64,000 bases of DNA, taken from the NCBI GenBank assembly GCA_958298945.1, contig OY282606.1, positions 49,613,920 through 49,677,919 on the forward strand. The letters are read 5' to 3'. A model generated the notes under the pieces. The model ran no database searches. It worked only from the letters and a program-made list of their open reading frames with translations, and was not told the origin of the DNA. Position numbers and translations under genes: made by a program. This DNA comes from Atherix ibis. Its lineage: Eukaryota > Arthropoda > Insecta > Diptera > Athericidae. Of this stretch, positions 43,425 through 56,474 are shown piece by piece (the stretch's first letter is position 1; each line of letters starts with the position of its first letter).

Positions 43425-44380
43425 TTTAATAAGTAGTCCTAAATATTTTGAATTATTAGGACTAATTTACAAACTCTATAACCAATTCTTAAAAATTAGA
43501 ACCAATTCTTAAAAATTAGGACCAATTATTGAAAATTAAAACTTACTCTTAAATTAGGGCCTATTCTTCTCAAATAATTATCATTTTTTCAAAATTAGAA
43601 TTAATTTCTAATAGTTAGGTATAATTTGTAAAAGATTAAAACCAAGTCTTTAATAATTAAACCTATTATTGACTAATAATCAAACTAAATTAGTAAAACT
43701 TTGACTAATTCTTAAAAATTCTGAAAATTTTCTAAAAATAAGGACCAGTTACAAAAAAAATACCCAATTGCTAAAAATTAAAAGACCAACATTTAAATAT
43801 TGTAAAATTCTTAAATATTATAATTAATTCAAAATTGGGATTAATTCATGCAAATAAAAATCATTTTTTTTTTTTTAAATAAGAACCAATTTATAAAAAT
43901 GAAAACAGATTCTAAATAAAGTCGTGACTCCATTTATAATATTTAGGATAATTTTTTTTTTCTACAAAATTAAAATCAATTTTTAAATTAAACGCAATTT
44001 CTCTTAAATAATGATCATTTAAAAAAAAATTGTATCAATTCCTAGAAATGAGTACAACTTTTTAAAAACTCGGACCAATTTTAATAAATTAACGTCAGTT
44101 CTTAACAATAAAAATATTTTTCACAAAATAAGAATCAATTCTTTGAAATAAACAATATTCTTTATTTAAGTTAGGATTATTTCCCAAAAATTAGGAACAG
44201 TTTTTAAAGGTTTAAACCTTGTCTTAAGAAATGATAATTATTCTTAAAATTGAGACACAGTTTCCATAGATTAGGACTAATTTTGAAAATCAGGAAAAAA
44301 TTTGTAAGTCTGCGACTACATTCTAAAAATAAGGACAATCAGGCACAGACCTGAAAAGATAAGAACAAATTTTAAAAACT
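43425..44380. repeat. Degenerate 20-bp minisatellite, about 1 kb
   Basis: The unit is close to AATTAGGACCAATTCTTAAA. It is best preserved at 43480-43560 (three consecutive units) and decays through 44380, where fragments such as TAAGGACAATCAGG are still recognisable. It differs from the arrays at 21889 and 29780 in unit sequence. Confidence 0.7.
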
Positions 44381-47300
44381 TCAAATTGAGCAATTGTGTA
44401 CAATAAATTTTTGTTTTTCCGTCGCTGTGTGACAATTTTAAGTTTTTAGAAGTTTTTAACACCCTAGAATTAATTTTTTTAAATGTGTTTAAATAGTTTA
44501 TTATAATTGAAAATTAATTTTATTTTTATTGAATATTATTTATATAATACAATATATAAAAAAAGCAAATTTAATTACATTTTCATAGAGTTTACTTATG
44601 TAAGTACTATCAAAGAGAATCTCATACAAAATAATTATACATTTGTAAGTTTATAATTTTTATTTGCTAAATTGTGTACAAATTATTTAGTTTATTTGTA
44701 TAAAAAAGTATTTCCTATTTTAGTTTATTGGAATATGTATAAGGGAATAACTACTTTATGCAATTATCTATTCTGTTAATTGTAAATATGTACAAATTTT
44801 TGCTTGCCTCAAAATTTAAAAAAATATCGCAATTTATATGTAAAGTGTCGGCATTTTTTATTATATCAATTAGAAAATAGTTTGTTAAATCCTATCATAA
44901 ATTAAAGATTAACTATGCTACTTACTATTTTTTTTTAACGGCAAGTCAAAGCTGAAATAGCGGCATATTTGAAGAGGCGAAATTTTCAAATGATTTCACA
45001 AATTGGCTACCATAAATCTGTCATACCTACCACTTTATACAATAAAACAAAATATGAAAACGAAGTAACACAAAATAGATATAGTTAGAGGGTAGGATCG
45101 ATAGAATGTGATGGGTGGAAGGTGAATTGAGAATAAAACGTACCGAATTCCTCTTGAAATAATTTCTTATAGAGCCGACATATTACCTACAAAGCCTTTA
45201 ATTCGTTGCTCGCAAAATGATTGATCGTTAAATATTGATTGGCCAACAATACCACCTCTCCGCCCTCTTTATAAGAGAGCATTTCCAATTACTTGTTCAT
45301 TGGTGACATTGCTACTGTCATCGTCGCCATATATTCGTTACGTATGTTGAATAAGTTAGGTTAAGAATTCAATAATGGCGGCTCTTCAAGAAAAAAAGAG
45401 TTTTTCGCTATACCAAAAATATGATAATAAAAGTGGAGTTTTATTCCATTTTTCTGCTTATACAGGTAAATATGTATGTATGCGCTTATGTGCATACATG
45501 ACTGATAGGAGGTGATTATTGCAGTATTATTATAGGGAGAATATAAACACACAATTGAACATTATTACAATATGTACGAAAATATGTAAAAATATTGAAA
45601 AAATACTACTACAAAAATATAATAAAAATTTATGAGAGCACAATAAAAAAAAATTACATAAAATATATATAATGGCGGTTTAGTTGAAGTACTTACTATC
45701 AACTAATACTAATAAGCCATGTTATCTTTTTATATTATATTTTGTGCAATTATCTCATGTTTTTCATATGCGATTTGCCATAATAACATAGTAATTTTAA
45801 GCTATGCTATCATTTAAAATGATATAAAAATATATCAAGTACAGAAAAGTATTATGGTATAATTATTGATAACGAAATTGTGGCCGATAAACTGTTGGTA
45901 TTAAATTGGTTTTCATATCGATCGTAATTGGCATCGGATGACATTTGAGGCTGACGTCAAACGTACTATCTACCATCCATTTGGGACTATTTGCCAATAT
46001 TTTCTTATATTTTCTCTTATTTAGTTTCTTAATTTGATCTCTTTTGCAATGACTTTCATTTTTACTAATTTTGTTATTATAAGAAATTCTTTAATATTTG
46101 TGGCAATTTCATATATTCAAACTATTGCAAACATTTTATGAATCTGAAAAAATCTGGAAACTTTTATCAAGTAAATATTTAATTGATTAATTAGTAAGCA
46201 AAGTCAACAATGACATTTTCCCATATGTTAAGAGGTCTTCACTCTCACTCTCACTCTTCTACTTTTATGCTCATTTCCGTTTCAGCCTTTACCGTTTTCA
46301 GCCATTTTAATATTAATTGTACTCTGACGTAATTGAAAATTTACAAAATGGTTGACCAGCGATAGTCTATTAGCTCAACATTATTTAATGGTTCCCCTTT
46401 TGTTTATTGAATTTTTTTCTTTTATTCTATTTACCATTTATTATTTTTCCTAGAGACATTCAACAATATACACATATAATATGTAGAGTGTCTAGAGATT
46501 TGTTAAATTTCGATAATATAAGACTAAAATAGTTAAAACGTTAACAATATTTTAGCATGGTCAGCTCATCCATTAATTAAGCGTTGACAGTAAAGTTGAA
46601 TTTAGCTTGGACATTTGGATAGTACAATATTAACAATGATGGAAACTTTTTAAGAAAAAGAAGAAAAAAATAGTAATAAATGACTGCCCAACATTGTAAA
46701 ATGAGTAGCTTTTCATTCAATTAGTGTCCATTTAGAAAGAAGTTTGAATTAAATTTAATATGTGCTCGTATAACAAAATGAAAGGAAAAAAAATATATTT
46801 TTTTATTCAAAAGAAAATTAATTTAAATAAAAGAGAATTGATGTGTTTAGGAGAAGAAATAAGTTTCATAAGTGTCCAAAGTTAAATAATTCGTTAGAAA
46901 ATACTTTATTTCTAATTACAGTAGTATTCTGATTGTATAATAAGGGAAGTTTATCTGTTTAAATGAAATAATTTTTCTATTAATTTAATAAATATTAACA
47001 CCAATAAACTAATTATTTAAATAATAATCTTCAGTTAATATAAAAAACACTTTATAGAATATATACGTATATTTAAATGTTTGTACAAATTGATTTTTTT
47101 AAAAAAAAATCACAAATTAAATCCTTTATATTAAATAAAATAATCTGAAACTAATTTTTTGTCAAATTGTTTACAATAAAACAATAACAAATTCTGTTTA
47201 GTCGATTATCTTGAAATAATTTCATATATAAATTAACATTTTACCTTTCCTTTTTATCATATAAAACGTATCTTTTTGTTAAATAGAGTATTTTTATGTA

Positions 47301-47744
47301 TTGTAATTATATTTATTTTTAAGATGACTCTTTAGGAGATATTTATCTTATTCAAATTAGAATTTAAAGAACTATTTAAATAATCATGCAGATGCTCTAA
47401 ACAAATATAAATTTAGGATGTTGCGGAAAAATTTTATACTAAAGCTCTTAAGGTAGTATTCCAAAGCTTTTTCAACATTGTTTATATCACATTTTAAGAA
47501 ATTTATTGGTCTTCTCTATTTATTAATATAATTTCTACATTTGAAATGGATTCACTTTTCATCTTAATAATCAATTTTGCTATAGTTTTGAGTATGTATT
47601 TGTATATTAGTTTTTCCAAAATTTTCTTTAAAAAAATTTCTCTAAGTAAAAAATTCTTTCAAAAATAATAGAAATTTTTAAATATTAAAAAAAAATTTTT
47701 TAATCATTGTATTTCTGAGATTTTGTTATTTAATATAGAATATA
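44381..47744. other. Intronic DNA, no gene; candidate regulatory island
   Basis: AT-rich at the ends. The part 44930-46330 has higher complexity, including the candidate Hox-cofactor site cluster at 45010-45330 and a TGACGTCA word near 45953. A (CTCACT)n-like run lies at 46239-46256. No exon was recognised. Confidence 0.45.
45018..45320. promoter_or_regulatory. Candidate Labial/Exd/Hth site cluster
   Basis: TGATTGATCG at 45218-45227 fits the TGATNNATNN form bound by Hox-Extradenticle pairs and is close to the labial-type TGATNGAT. CTGTCA, the Homothorax/Meis core, occurs at 45018-45023 and 45315-45320, and a CCAAT-type GATTGG follows at 45236. The island is less AT-rich than its neighbours. 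In Drosophila, labial is autoregulated through such sites. Short sites occur by chance often, so this is a lead and not a proven enhancer. Confidence 0.3.
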
Positions 47745-47880
47745 ACATTTTTCAAATAGTCGCCAAGAGAATTTTTTTCTTGCCCTATATAAGAGAAAGT
47801 CAAACCGCGTCAAATTTCACGATCTTGGTGACTACTTTACATCATCAAATCTCGAAATAATGCAACCTGTGAACTTTTTT
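47745..47880 (-). mobile_element. DD41D-like mariner fragment
   Basis: Minus-strand reading gives D-D-V-K-stop-S-P-R-S-stop-N-L-T-R-F-D-F-L-L-Y, the block around the third catalytic Asp (R-S-C-D-L-T-P-L-D-F-F-L-W). Two in-frame stops. Only this block is clear. Confidence 0.55.
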
Positions 47881-50800
47881 TAAAAATTAATTAAAAATGT
47901 GTCGAGTTATATAGCTTGGGGCATTGATTAATCGGTTATCATTTGGCCATAGGATCTATCCCTCTTTATTTTCACGCAAATTTGGGCAATTGATACCTTT
48001 AGAATGAAATTTCTTTATTTCTTTTGATACAATGTCTTTTCCACAAGCTTTTGTGAGTTATAATATACAATAATTTTGCAAAAGAAATAATCTTTTTGCT
48101 TTAAGAAATAATCTTCCAACTATGAACATCGAAAGTCTGTTTGATTTTATTTAATTTCGATATTTACGGTATCAAATTATGTTTGTTTTTTATAAAGTAT
48201 AGAACTTTAGTAATTAATACTTGACAAATTACATAAAGTCCCAGGAAAACATTACAATAAGAAAACATGCTGCCTTAAATATTCTTACAAATAATCATTT
48301 AGTTGCAAATTAATTTTAATTTTAAGAAAGTTCTTATGTACTTCTATTATAAAAGATATAAATATAGTTAATATTAAATATATAGTTTTAATCAATAATC
48401 TAAAGATGAAGTTTGATCGTAAATTTACGATAATAGTCAAAAAAATGAATAGAATTTTTTTTATTTTGAATAACATTTTCAAATGAAAATCATATAAAAA
48501 TTTAATAAACATGCAATTGATGAAAAAATATAATAATAACATTATCTATTGTATGATAAATATTTAAAAATATATACCAATGAATAATTAAAGTAAAATT
48601 GTGGAAAAATCATGAATATATTTTTTTTTAGTTTTATTAATTTTACGAGGTATAGAAAAATAGAATGTCAATATTGGCAAAAGACATTAAAATCTCATCA
48701 ATGAATTTACATTATTATCAAAAATAAACATGAAGTAAAACATTAATAATGAAATTTTGCCAAGTTGTCACTGTGAAAAATTTGTCGCGTAAACCATTCA
48801 TTTTTCTCCGTTCAATCAATGATACACATGAAAATTTCAATATTATTAAGGGTAAAATTGAAATATTTTATCAGGGGGTTGAGGTTGGGCTGAGAAAATC
48901 CACTTCAATTTCGTAATTGAAATTTAAATCGAGATAATGGGTGTATCCTTACTGACAGGAAAATACCTATGAAAATGCATTTAAAATTTTTATCAATATA
49001 AGAAATTTTTAATAAAATGGAGTATTCTGATAGTAATAAAAATTGTTTCATTTTGAATAATAAAACTAGTTATAAAATTTAATATTATTTTTTATATTTC
49101 ACCCTTTTTTATAACTGAATGAATAAATAGAACCATTTAAATGTGGTTGGTAGTAATTTTTTTGCTATATAAAGAATAAAAACTACTTAGATCTTACCAA
49201 AAGAAAGAAAGGAAGAACGAGTTTGTCAGTTCCGAATAAACCCCAATGTATCATGTGTGCCAAAAGAGAAATATCGAATTCTGGCTATACAATATGTGTT
49301 TTTTGTATTTCTTTTCAAGTCCTAACTTTCTTGGTCGAAGCAAAGATATTGAGTAAAAATAACAGGAGAAACTATGGTAGTAAAAACAACTGAAAAAAAA
49401 ATTCGAAACGACGAATTATATTATTCGAACTTGGAAAATAAAATACATGCTCAAACGTCGAGGGGTGGAATCCAAACAATAAGAGCGAATGGAAAAAAAT
49501 CCGGTGATCCGTCATGTTGTCAGACTGTATTACCCGAATTAAGAATCTACTATTGAATTAACGCAGATGGAGCCAAACAAAGATAAAAGCATTGGAAAAT
49601 TATATTTCAAGGAATATGATGAAAATTTACCAAATATACAAGTATTCCAATGGTGATAGTGTTCTGTTCTCCTGAAATTCTGAAGACTCTATGACCAGGG
49701 TATGATAACTTCCCTTTCTAGTACCATATGCGTTTATAATTTGTACATTTATAGCCACTGTATGTACATATGTAGGTACACATACATATGTATTAACAAC
49801 AAAAAAAATTACTATTTTAATTGTACGGATTAGCTGAATTACAAGCTAGTTGTAAAAGTTAAATTTTATTCAATAAGAGAAAAGTTTTGATTATGGCAAC
49901 TGAGAATTTAAAAGTCACTTTTAATCAATAATTTTAGTGGTTTAGTTTTTGTAATCAATCTTTTGGTATTTGTTTTTAAAAATCATTAAATTGAAATTTG
50001 TTGGAAAAATATAATTTTATAATTACTTATAGTTAGATATAATTTTTAAAAATATAAAATATAAAATTTTTAAATAATGGATATAAAAAATGAAAAAAAA
50101 ATAATTAAAAATACTTTTGATACTAAAAAAAATTACTGTTCAAAGATTTTTAATTAATGAAGATTCGATTTGAATAAAATAAATAATAAAAATATGCTCA
50201 TTTATTATTTTTAAATATAATATTATTTTGTAGTGTTTTTTTTTAAAGTAAAAATATACTGTATGCTCTTATATAGTAATTTATTCCATGAATGGTTCAT
50301 AATTTATAATAGATAAACAGTATTTTTTGTTCTATCTAAAGGTTGTCACCTTCTAGAAGTTTCTAGGACTCCATTAAAAGATTTTAATCAAGGTAAGAAC
50401 AAATTACTTTAGGCTGTTGTATCTATTGAGATCAAAAAGCCATTCTGCGAGCAATATTGTATATTGACACGTTTTTATAATTTTTATTAGCCTTTGAAAT
50501 ATAATTAAGACTACTGATGATAGAAACTACAATACTCATCTACAAATTTACTAGATTTTCCATTTATTTCTATCTGAGTTTCTATTTTTAAAATGGTTTT
50601 AATTGTAAATATATTTAATTAAAAAGATGACTCTGTTAATATAGTATTTATTTATATCAAAATTTTAACAGAAGCATAAAAGAAATTTATTCTTTAAAAA
50701 ATAATGTTTAATATATTGTAGTTTTTTAAAACAAATAAAACTTACAATAAATTCTTGACTAGATAATTATTCACAAGCAAGACAAGAATCTTTTGGCAGC

Positions 50801-52159
50801 TTTCTATTTTAAGCTGTCCTTTTGAAAATAATTTTAGTATTATTATAATTTTTTTATAAATATTTTGATTGATTTTTAATATTTAATTACTTAAGAAATT
50901 ATTTGAAAATATAAATAGTCTAATCATTTATCCAGTAACAGTCTATAGAAATATCCGTATAAACTTGTGCCTTAGAAGCAAATATTTTAGGAATTTTTTT
51001 GACATTATAACCAGATCATAATAAAAAATTATAAAAAATTTACTTCATATAATTTTATATTAATAATAATTTTAATTCTGGATTAGTGTAAATTGAGTTT
51101 TAATAAAAATATAACAGGAAATGAAATTTGTTTGTTAGAAATTTTGGAAACTTCCTTAATTTAATTAAATTTTATATTGGAAAAAAAAATTATAAAAAAA
51201 TATATTTATATAGAATTTTTTTAAGTGAACGTTAAATAGAATTTGTAAATGAATTTTTTTGATTAGGCTAAGCCTGTGGAACTTTACTAAATTGTTAGTA
51301 TCAAAATTGCTATGAAACTACTATTGAACATAAAACTAGTAAATAATTAGTAACTAATTGGCATAATTATATATCTAAAGATATATGTACATTTAAATTT
51401 ATAATTTTGTTATTTTTTAGTTGCATTTATATTATTTTATTGAATTATATTAACCTTAAGATTTATAAAAATACATTACTTTCGGTTGTTGATATACCTT
51501 AAAGCTAATATAACTTTTTTTTATATTAATATTTGCAATATAAGTAAATATAATGTGATATATTTACATAATCTTAAGTTAGTCATAAATATAATTTGTT
51601 GACAATTAACTTGCCATTTAAGATAATTATTTTCTTATAATACAACAATTGCTAAATAAATAATTAAAACATAAAATCATACTCATATACATATTAAAAG
51701 AATCAAATAAATTTTCATATATTAGACTTTAACAGAATCTTAATGAATTTTCTCTTTTAATATGCAAATATAATCTCATTAGTATGATTATTATTTCAAC
51801 AATCGGATTAGAGCTTTTGTAAGTGATTTTATTGTTATGTTTATTAAAATATTTTCATATTAATTGGAATAAAATAATGTATTCATTTAATAAATTACTT
51901 AAGCAATGATATATTCAAATAGTCTACCTTCAATATTTGTTCAATTAAAATTAAGCGTCTTTAAGGAAAGTGGTGTTATGTTTAATATAATAATAGGGAT
52001 GATTTTTAAATAAAAATATTTTGATAACCTAATAAATGAAATTTAATTTATTTTAATTAACAATAACTTTAATTAAAACTCCGAAAATTTATTAAAAAGT
52101 ATATAATTACCAAAAACTTAAGTTAATAAACAAAATTGTTGAATCTGGGGCGTAAAAAA
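47881..52159. other. AT-rich intronic DNA, no gene
   Basis: Mostly A/T runs. One exception is 49157-49392, an open plus-strand frame with a C-x2-C-x12-C-x2-C pattern, discussed as a lead. Nothing else is supported. Confidence 0.5.
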
Positions 52160-52560
52160 TCCCCATATGATTAACAATAAAACCGGTGCATTTTAAAAAG
52201 GACTGGTGGAATCCTTGGACCGTTCTTCTTCGATAATGATCATGAAGAGGCCACTAAGGTAAATTCTGAATAATATCGTAATATATTTATGAACGTTTTG
52301 TAGGTGAAATAAAATGAATTAAATGTTAATGAGGCTTCGATTCAATAAAACGGTACTATGAGCCACAAAACACAATATTGGTGATCATGAAACTCTGATG
52401 CGAATGAAGATCTTGGGATTTGACATCGTTAGATTTTTTTCCCATCCAAAAACAATTAAAAACCTAAAGAACAATATTCCACAAGCAATTGAGGTCGTAA
52501 TCTACTTTTTGACGTTCGGATGTAGTTCTGAAAACTGAGTGGTGGTTTTATGAAAAATAT
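52160..52560 (+). mobile_element. DD41D-like mariner fragment
   Basis: Plus-strand reading yields TGGILGPFFFDNDHEEATKV, then Q-N-G-T-M-S-H-K-T (from Q-Q-D-G-A-x-x-H-T-A), then WDLTSLDFFSHPKTIKNLKN, NIPQAIEVV. The order is that of the transposase catalytic core; the second Asp is Asn and internal stops and deletions are present. About 100 bp between the second and third blocks are scrambled. Confidence 0.65.
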
Positions 52561-55500
52561 TGCCTTTCAATAAAAATTGAATATGGTAGTTGAATGTATT
52601 ATATTTATTAAAAGAAACATTTATTTTTATTAAATAAAAATGTATCCCAATAAATTCTTGTCGTCCAATATTTATTTAGTAAACTAATTTTTGGTATTAT
52701 TATTTTTTCTTATATTTTATATTAAAATGGAGTTCAAGGCCAACTATGGGCTTGTTCAATTATTAGAAACCTGATTACCTCATTTATATTGAAATAGTAT
52801 TCACGCTTAAAAGGAAATAAAATATAATATGACAAATAATGTAATATTTTGGAGAGGATTTTTTGAAATAAGTAAATTGTTGTGATTATTAATTAAATAA
52901 TTATTTATATATTCAATTGTAATAGTAAATATGAATTTTCAAAGTCACAGATCCACCAAACCTTAATTTTGTATTTTGCTAGTTTTGTAGGAATAAATTA
53001 AGTAAATGTTGTTCTTCCTTGATATAGAAATAGTTGATCCTTGATGGTCAAGCACCCCATACATTGTATAGTTGTCGATAAATTAGCATTATTTATAAGT
53101 TTCTTATTGGAGTAGCCTTATCCTCGTTTATGCATACATCTCGGGTGTTGGCATTATCAATAATAATATATGAAGACCACGTTTCTGACGAGCTGAACTT
53201 TGAGGCTTGAGATAATTTGGTAAAAAACACTATTGCGTTTGATTTTTGAAGACGAAAGGCCCAAAATATGAATATATACTAAGTTTTTTAATTGGCCCCA
53301 ATTCTCGTCCTTATCATCGGAATCCATGACCTTATCCTCATCATATATTTCAGTATTCTAAGTAATTCTTTAGTATGAGAATCCATTCTTTATCATTATT
53401 GTTTGAACTTATGTCTTCTTCGGCCGAATCATGCTCTAAAAAATGCTGCTATGAATTATAGACCCAAATCAATTGAAATGACGTTAAAATGTATTACGTT
53501 GTATAAATTGCAAAATTAAACACAAATAAGGTAATCAAATAGCCAATATCTACTGGTGGGAAATGCAGTACCTTGATTATTGAACGACGTTGAAAATATT
53601 GGTTATTGATAAAAGTGTTAAGAAATATTTCGTATATTGTTTTCAATATAATACAAATATTTTTCTTTTAATCTTAAATTTATTTCTTTTAAGTTTATCA
53701 TTTTTTTTAGGTCGTTTTTATTTGCAGCTTAGTACGTAAGCTAAGCGTAAGCTAAAAATGATGTCATTTTTTTATTAGTGAATGAAGTATATCAAAAATT
53801 TACTTCTCAGCTATATAGATTTTTTTTAATTTATTTTATAAAAAATACGTTTAAAAATTCAAAACTGTAAGAATAAATATAATAAATATATTGAAAAATC
53901 ACTTTGTTTTAATAACTATTTAATTATAGTAAATATAATATTTTTACAGAGTTTTTTATGAAATTTGCTAAGAAACTATTTTGAATTAGACAATACAATT
54001 CCTCATATTTTGCAGCAAAGTAAACTTAAAGAAAATTTAATCTTCAATTTTTCCATTTATTATTATTGATTTTCATCACTTCATAAAAACTTCATTAATT
54101 CCATAAAAGCAAAAAGTATTCCAAAGTTACAAAAGAATGCTATACCAACTGGTTTCTTAGAATTTTTTTCAAAGTGCCAAAAAGGGGTCAGAAAATATTA
54201 TATTGTAAATATTAAAATATGAAAAAATATAAGAACGAGAATTATTGGCAATAAAAATACATGTTCGTGCGTTAAGTTAAAAATGCAAATACTCCATATT
54301 AAGTTAACGAATAAAATGTCAGCCCCCAAAAATCATGAGTTCGAGTATCAGGAATTTATTTACATTGCACACAATGTGGAGAATGTTTATCGTTGAAAGT
54401 GTAAATTGGCTAGAAATGGAATGCAATACTTATTAAAGCTTCAAAACAAAATTAATTACATTCGTTTAAGGTGAACACAATACGCCGACATTAACATGGT
54501 AAAAACTGTGGTAGCAATAGTCAAGCTTATTAACTCCGTGACAAATGAATTAATTAGCGGCAAACGTTAACTAGACCAACCGATTCTATTTCCAAAAATT
54601 TCCATTTTTTTTTTTCGTGCTGTACTATTGTACAGAAATAGCTGAGACATTGTCGTGTACAGTTTTTGCCGTGCCTCCATTGCGAACGAATTTACCTTCC
54701 CCTTAACCACACAAATTTAAGTTCATCATCCAAAAATTTCTTGTAGTTAAAGAATATCAACCCTCATGGCCACTTATTGTAGCCAACCTCCACCCACCGT
54801 CGGCATATTCATTCCATCACAAAAGGCGATAGCGTGACGTCATTTCAAAAAGGAAAACTCAATTTTCGTGACAAGGACCTAAAAATGAAAATGGAACGTA
54901 GCGATTAGTCAAAACAACCTAATAAAACTCCGAAATTCGGTTAGAGAAATTTCAGTTTACGACAGCTTTTGTGTATTAGCCATGCGGGAAGTGAGTGCTT
55001 TCGAGAGACTGGTTTGACCAAAATTATTTCAGTAATGTCAATGTCAGAAGGTTTCGGGGTTTTGAGCGATTATCAGAGGGCAATTATCATCGATCTGTAG
55101 AATATTATTATTAGTCGCAAAGGTATGAGTCTAGGTATATTCAGGTATCAAGATTCTGTTATTGAAAAAATTGAGAAAATACAATCTAAAGTACTACCTA
55201 GACTCAGTGTTTAGCTGATTGGATGTATCTGAACGAACCGTTTAACAAAAGACTGATTTTCTCCAATAGCCAATGCATCATTGCGTTGTCAGTAGGTGTT
55301 TGACTTTTGAATTGCCATCAAAAGATTCATTTTTTTCTAATTTTTTTGCCACAGTAATAAGTGCTCCTCCTTACCCTTTCGTCTGAAAAATAACTTTTTC
55401 TCTGAAAGTCTTACAATTACAATCTACCTAAAAATGTGTAATAATGGTTGGAGCTAAGAACTATCACAGTTTATTTTTATTAATCTTTTCGAAAGTAGTT

Positions 55501-56474
55501 AAATTAAATACAGCAAATCTAAGTGACAGTGTGACAAGATTAGATAAAAGATAAAAGCAGTAAAAATGAAATTCAGAGAGTAGTTTCAACCAAATTAATT
55601 CAGGTCCAAATAAAAATAATGAGAAGCTATTTTTTAAGTGTACTAACATAACTGGCAATAGGAACTGAAAAAAAAATCTAAAAGCTTTCAGAATCCATCC
55701 ATAATATCGTATTATTAACAATAAAAATAATTCTGCCGTCGCCATCTTAAAAAGACATTCACATTTCCACCATGGGCGCAGATAATAGGATAAGTTGAAA
55801 CTGCTCTAAAATAACTCGGCGCACAAAAAAACTGCAAGGATGTGGATTCCTTTCCTGTGATTATTTGAAAATTTCAATGCGTTCACAAGGGATTAGATTG
55901 AAAGGCAATAGTTTCCCCTTCCATATAACATAAGTAGATTTTTTTGTTGTTGTATTAGGAATAATGCTAAAAATAAACGAAGGGAAACAGAATATGTGTA
56001 TTGCAGGGAATTGAGCTGTCAATCTCAAAAGGTCCAGCCAAACCCTAATTCTGTTTGTTATTTTGTACATTTTTACTTCCATGTTTGGATAGTGTTGAGC
56101 GACCATCCGATTTTTCCTTTTTTCTTTATAAAATTTTTCTCACATTCACTTACATATCTGCATATGTACATACGTATATGTGTGTATCGATATTCTACAA
56201 CCATTTTCCAGAATAAAATATTTAGTTATTCACCTACAAAAAATGCATGTATTGAAGAATTTTCGCACGAATAAGATGGCTTCAATACAGCCGGAAATCC
56301 AAAATGGCGGATGGAAGAAAAAATTTGTTTTTGTTTGGTATTGAAGTTTAATTTTTCGATAATTTGTATGATTGTTATTTGCTCGGTTATTAATTATAAT
56401 ATTAAGATTATTAGTTTAAGAAAATTTTATTCTATTGGAATGTCCTTATATAATACACCTTCATATATATTTTC
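52561..56474. other. Intronic DNA, no gene; possible regulatory islands
   Basis: AT-rich to 53000. A minus-strand acidic stretch at 53290-53450 (E-H-D-S-A-E-E-D-I-S-S-N-N-N-D and D-E-D-K-V-M-D-S-D-D-K-D-E-N) looks like worn coding DNA of unknown origin. From 54440 to 55100 and 55750 to 56300 the sequence is of higher complexity, with TGACGTCA near 54835, homeodomain-type TAATTA words near 54553, and an Exd/Hth composite-like site at 56016-56024. Confidence 0.45.
56016..56024 (-). promoter_or_regulatory. Exd/Hth composite-like site
   Basis: The minus strand reads GATTGACAG, nine of the ten bases of the TGATTGACAG composite site for Extradenticle/Pbx with Homothorax/Meis. It stands in a higher-complexity island. 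Function is conjecture. Confidence 0.3.
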
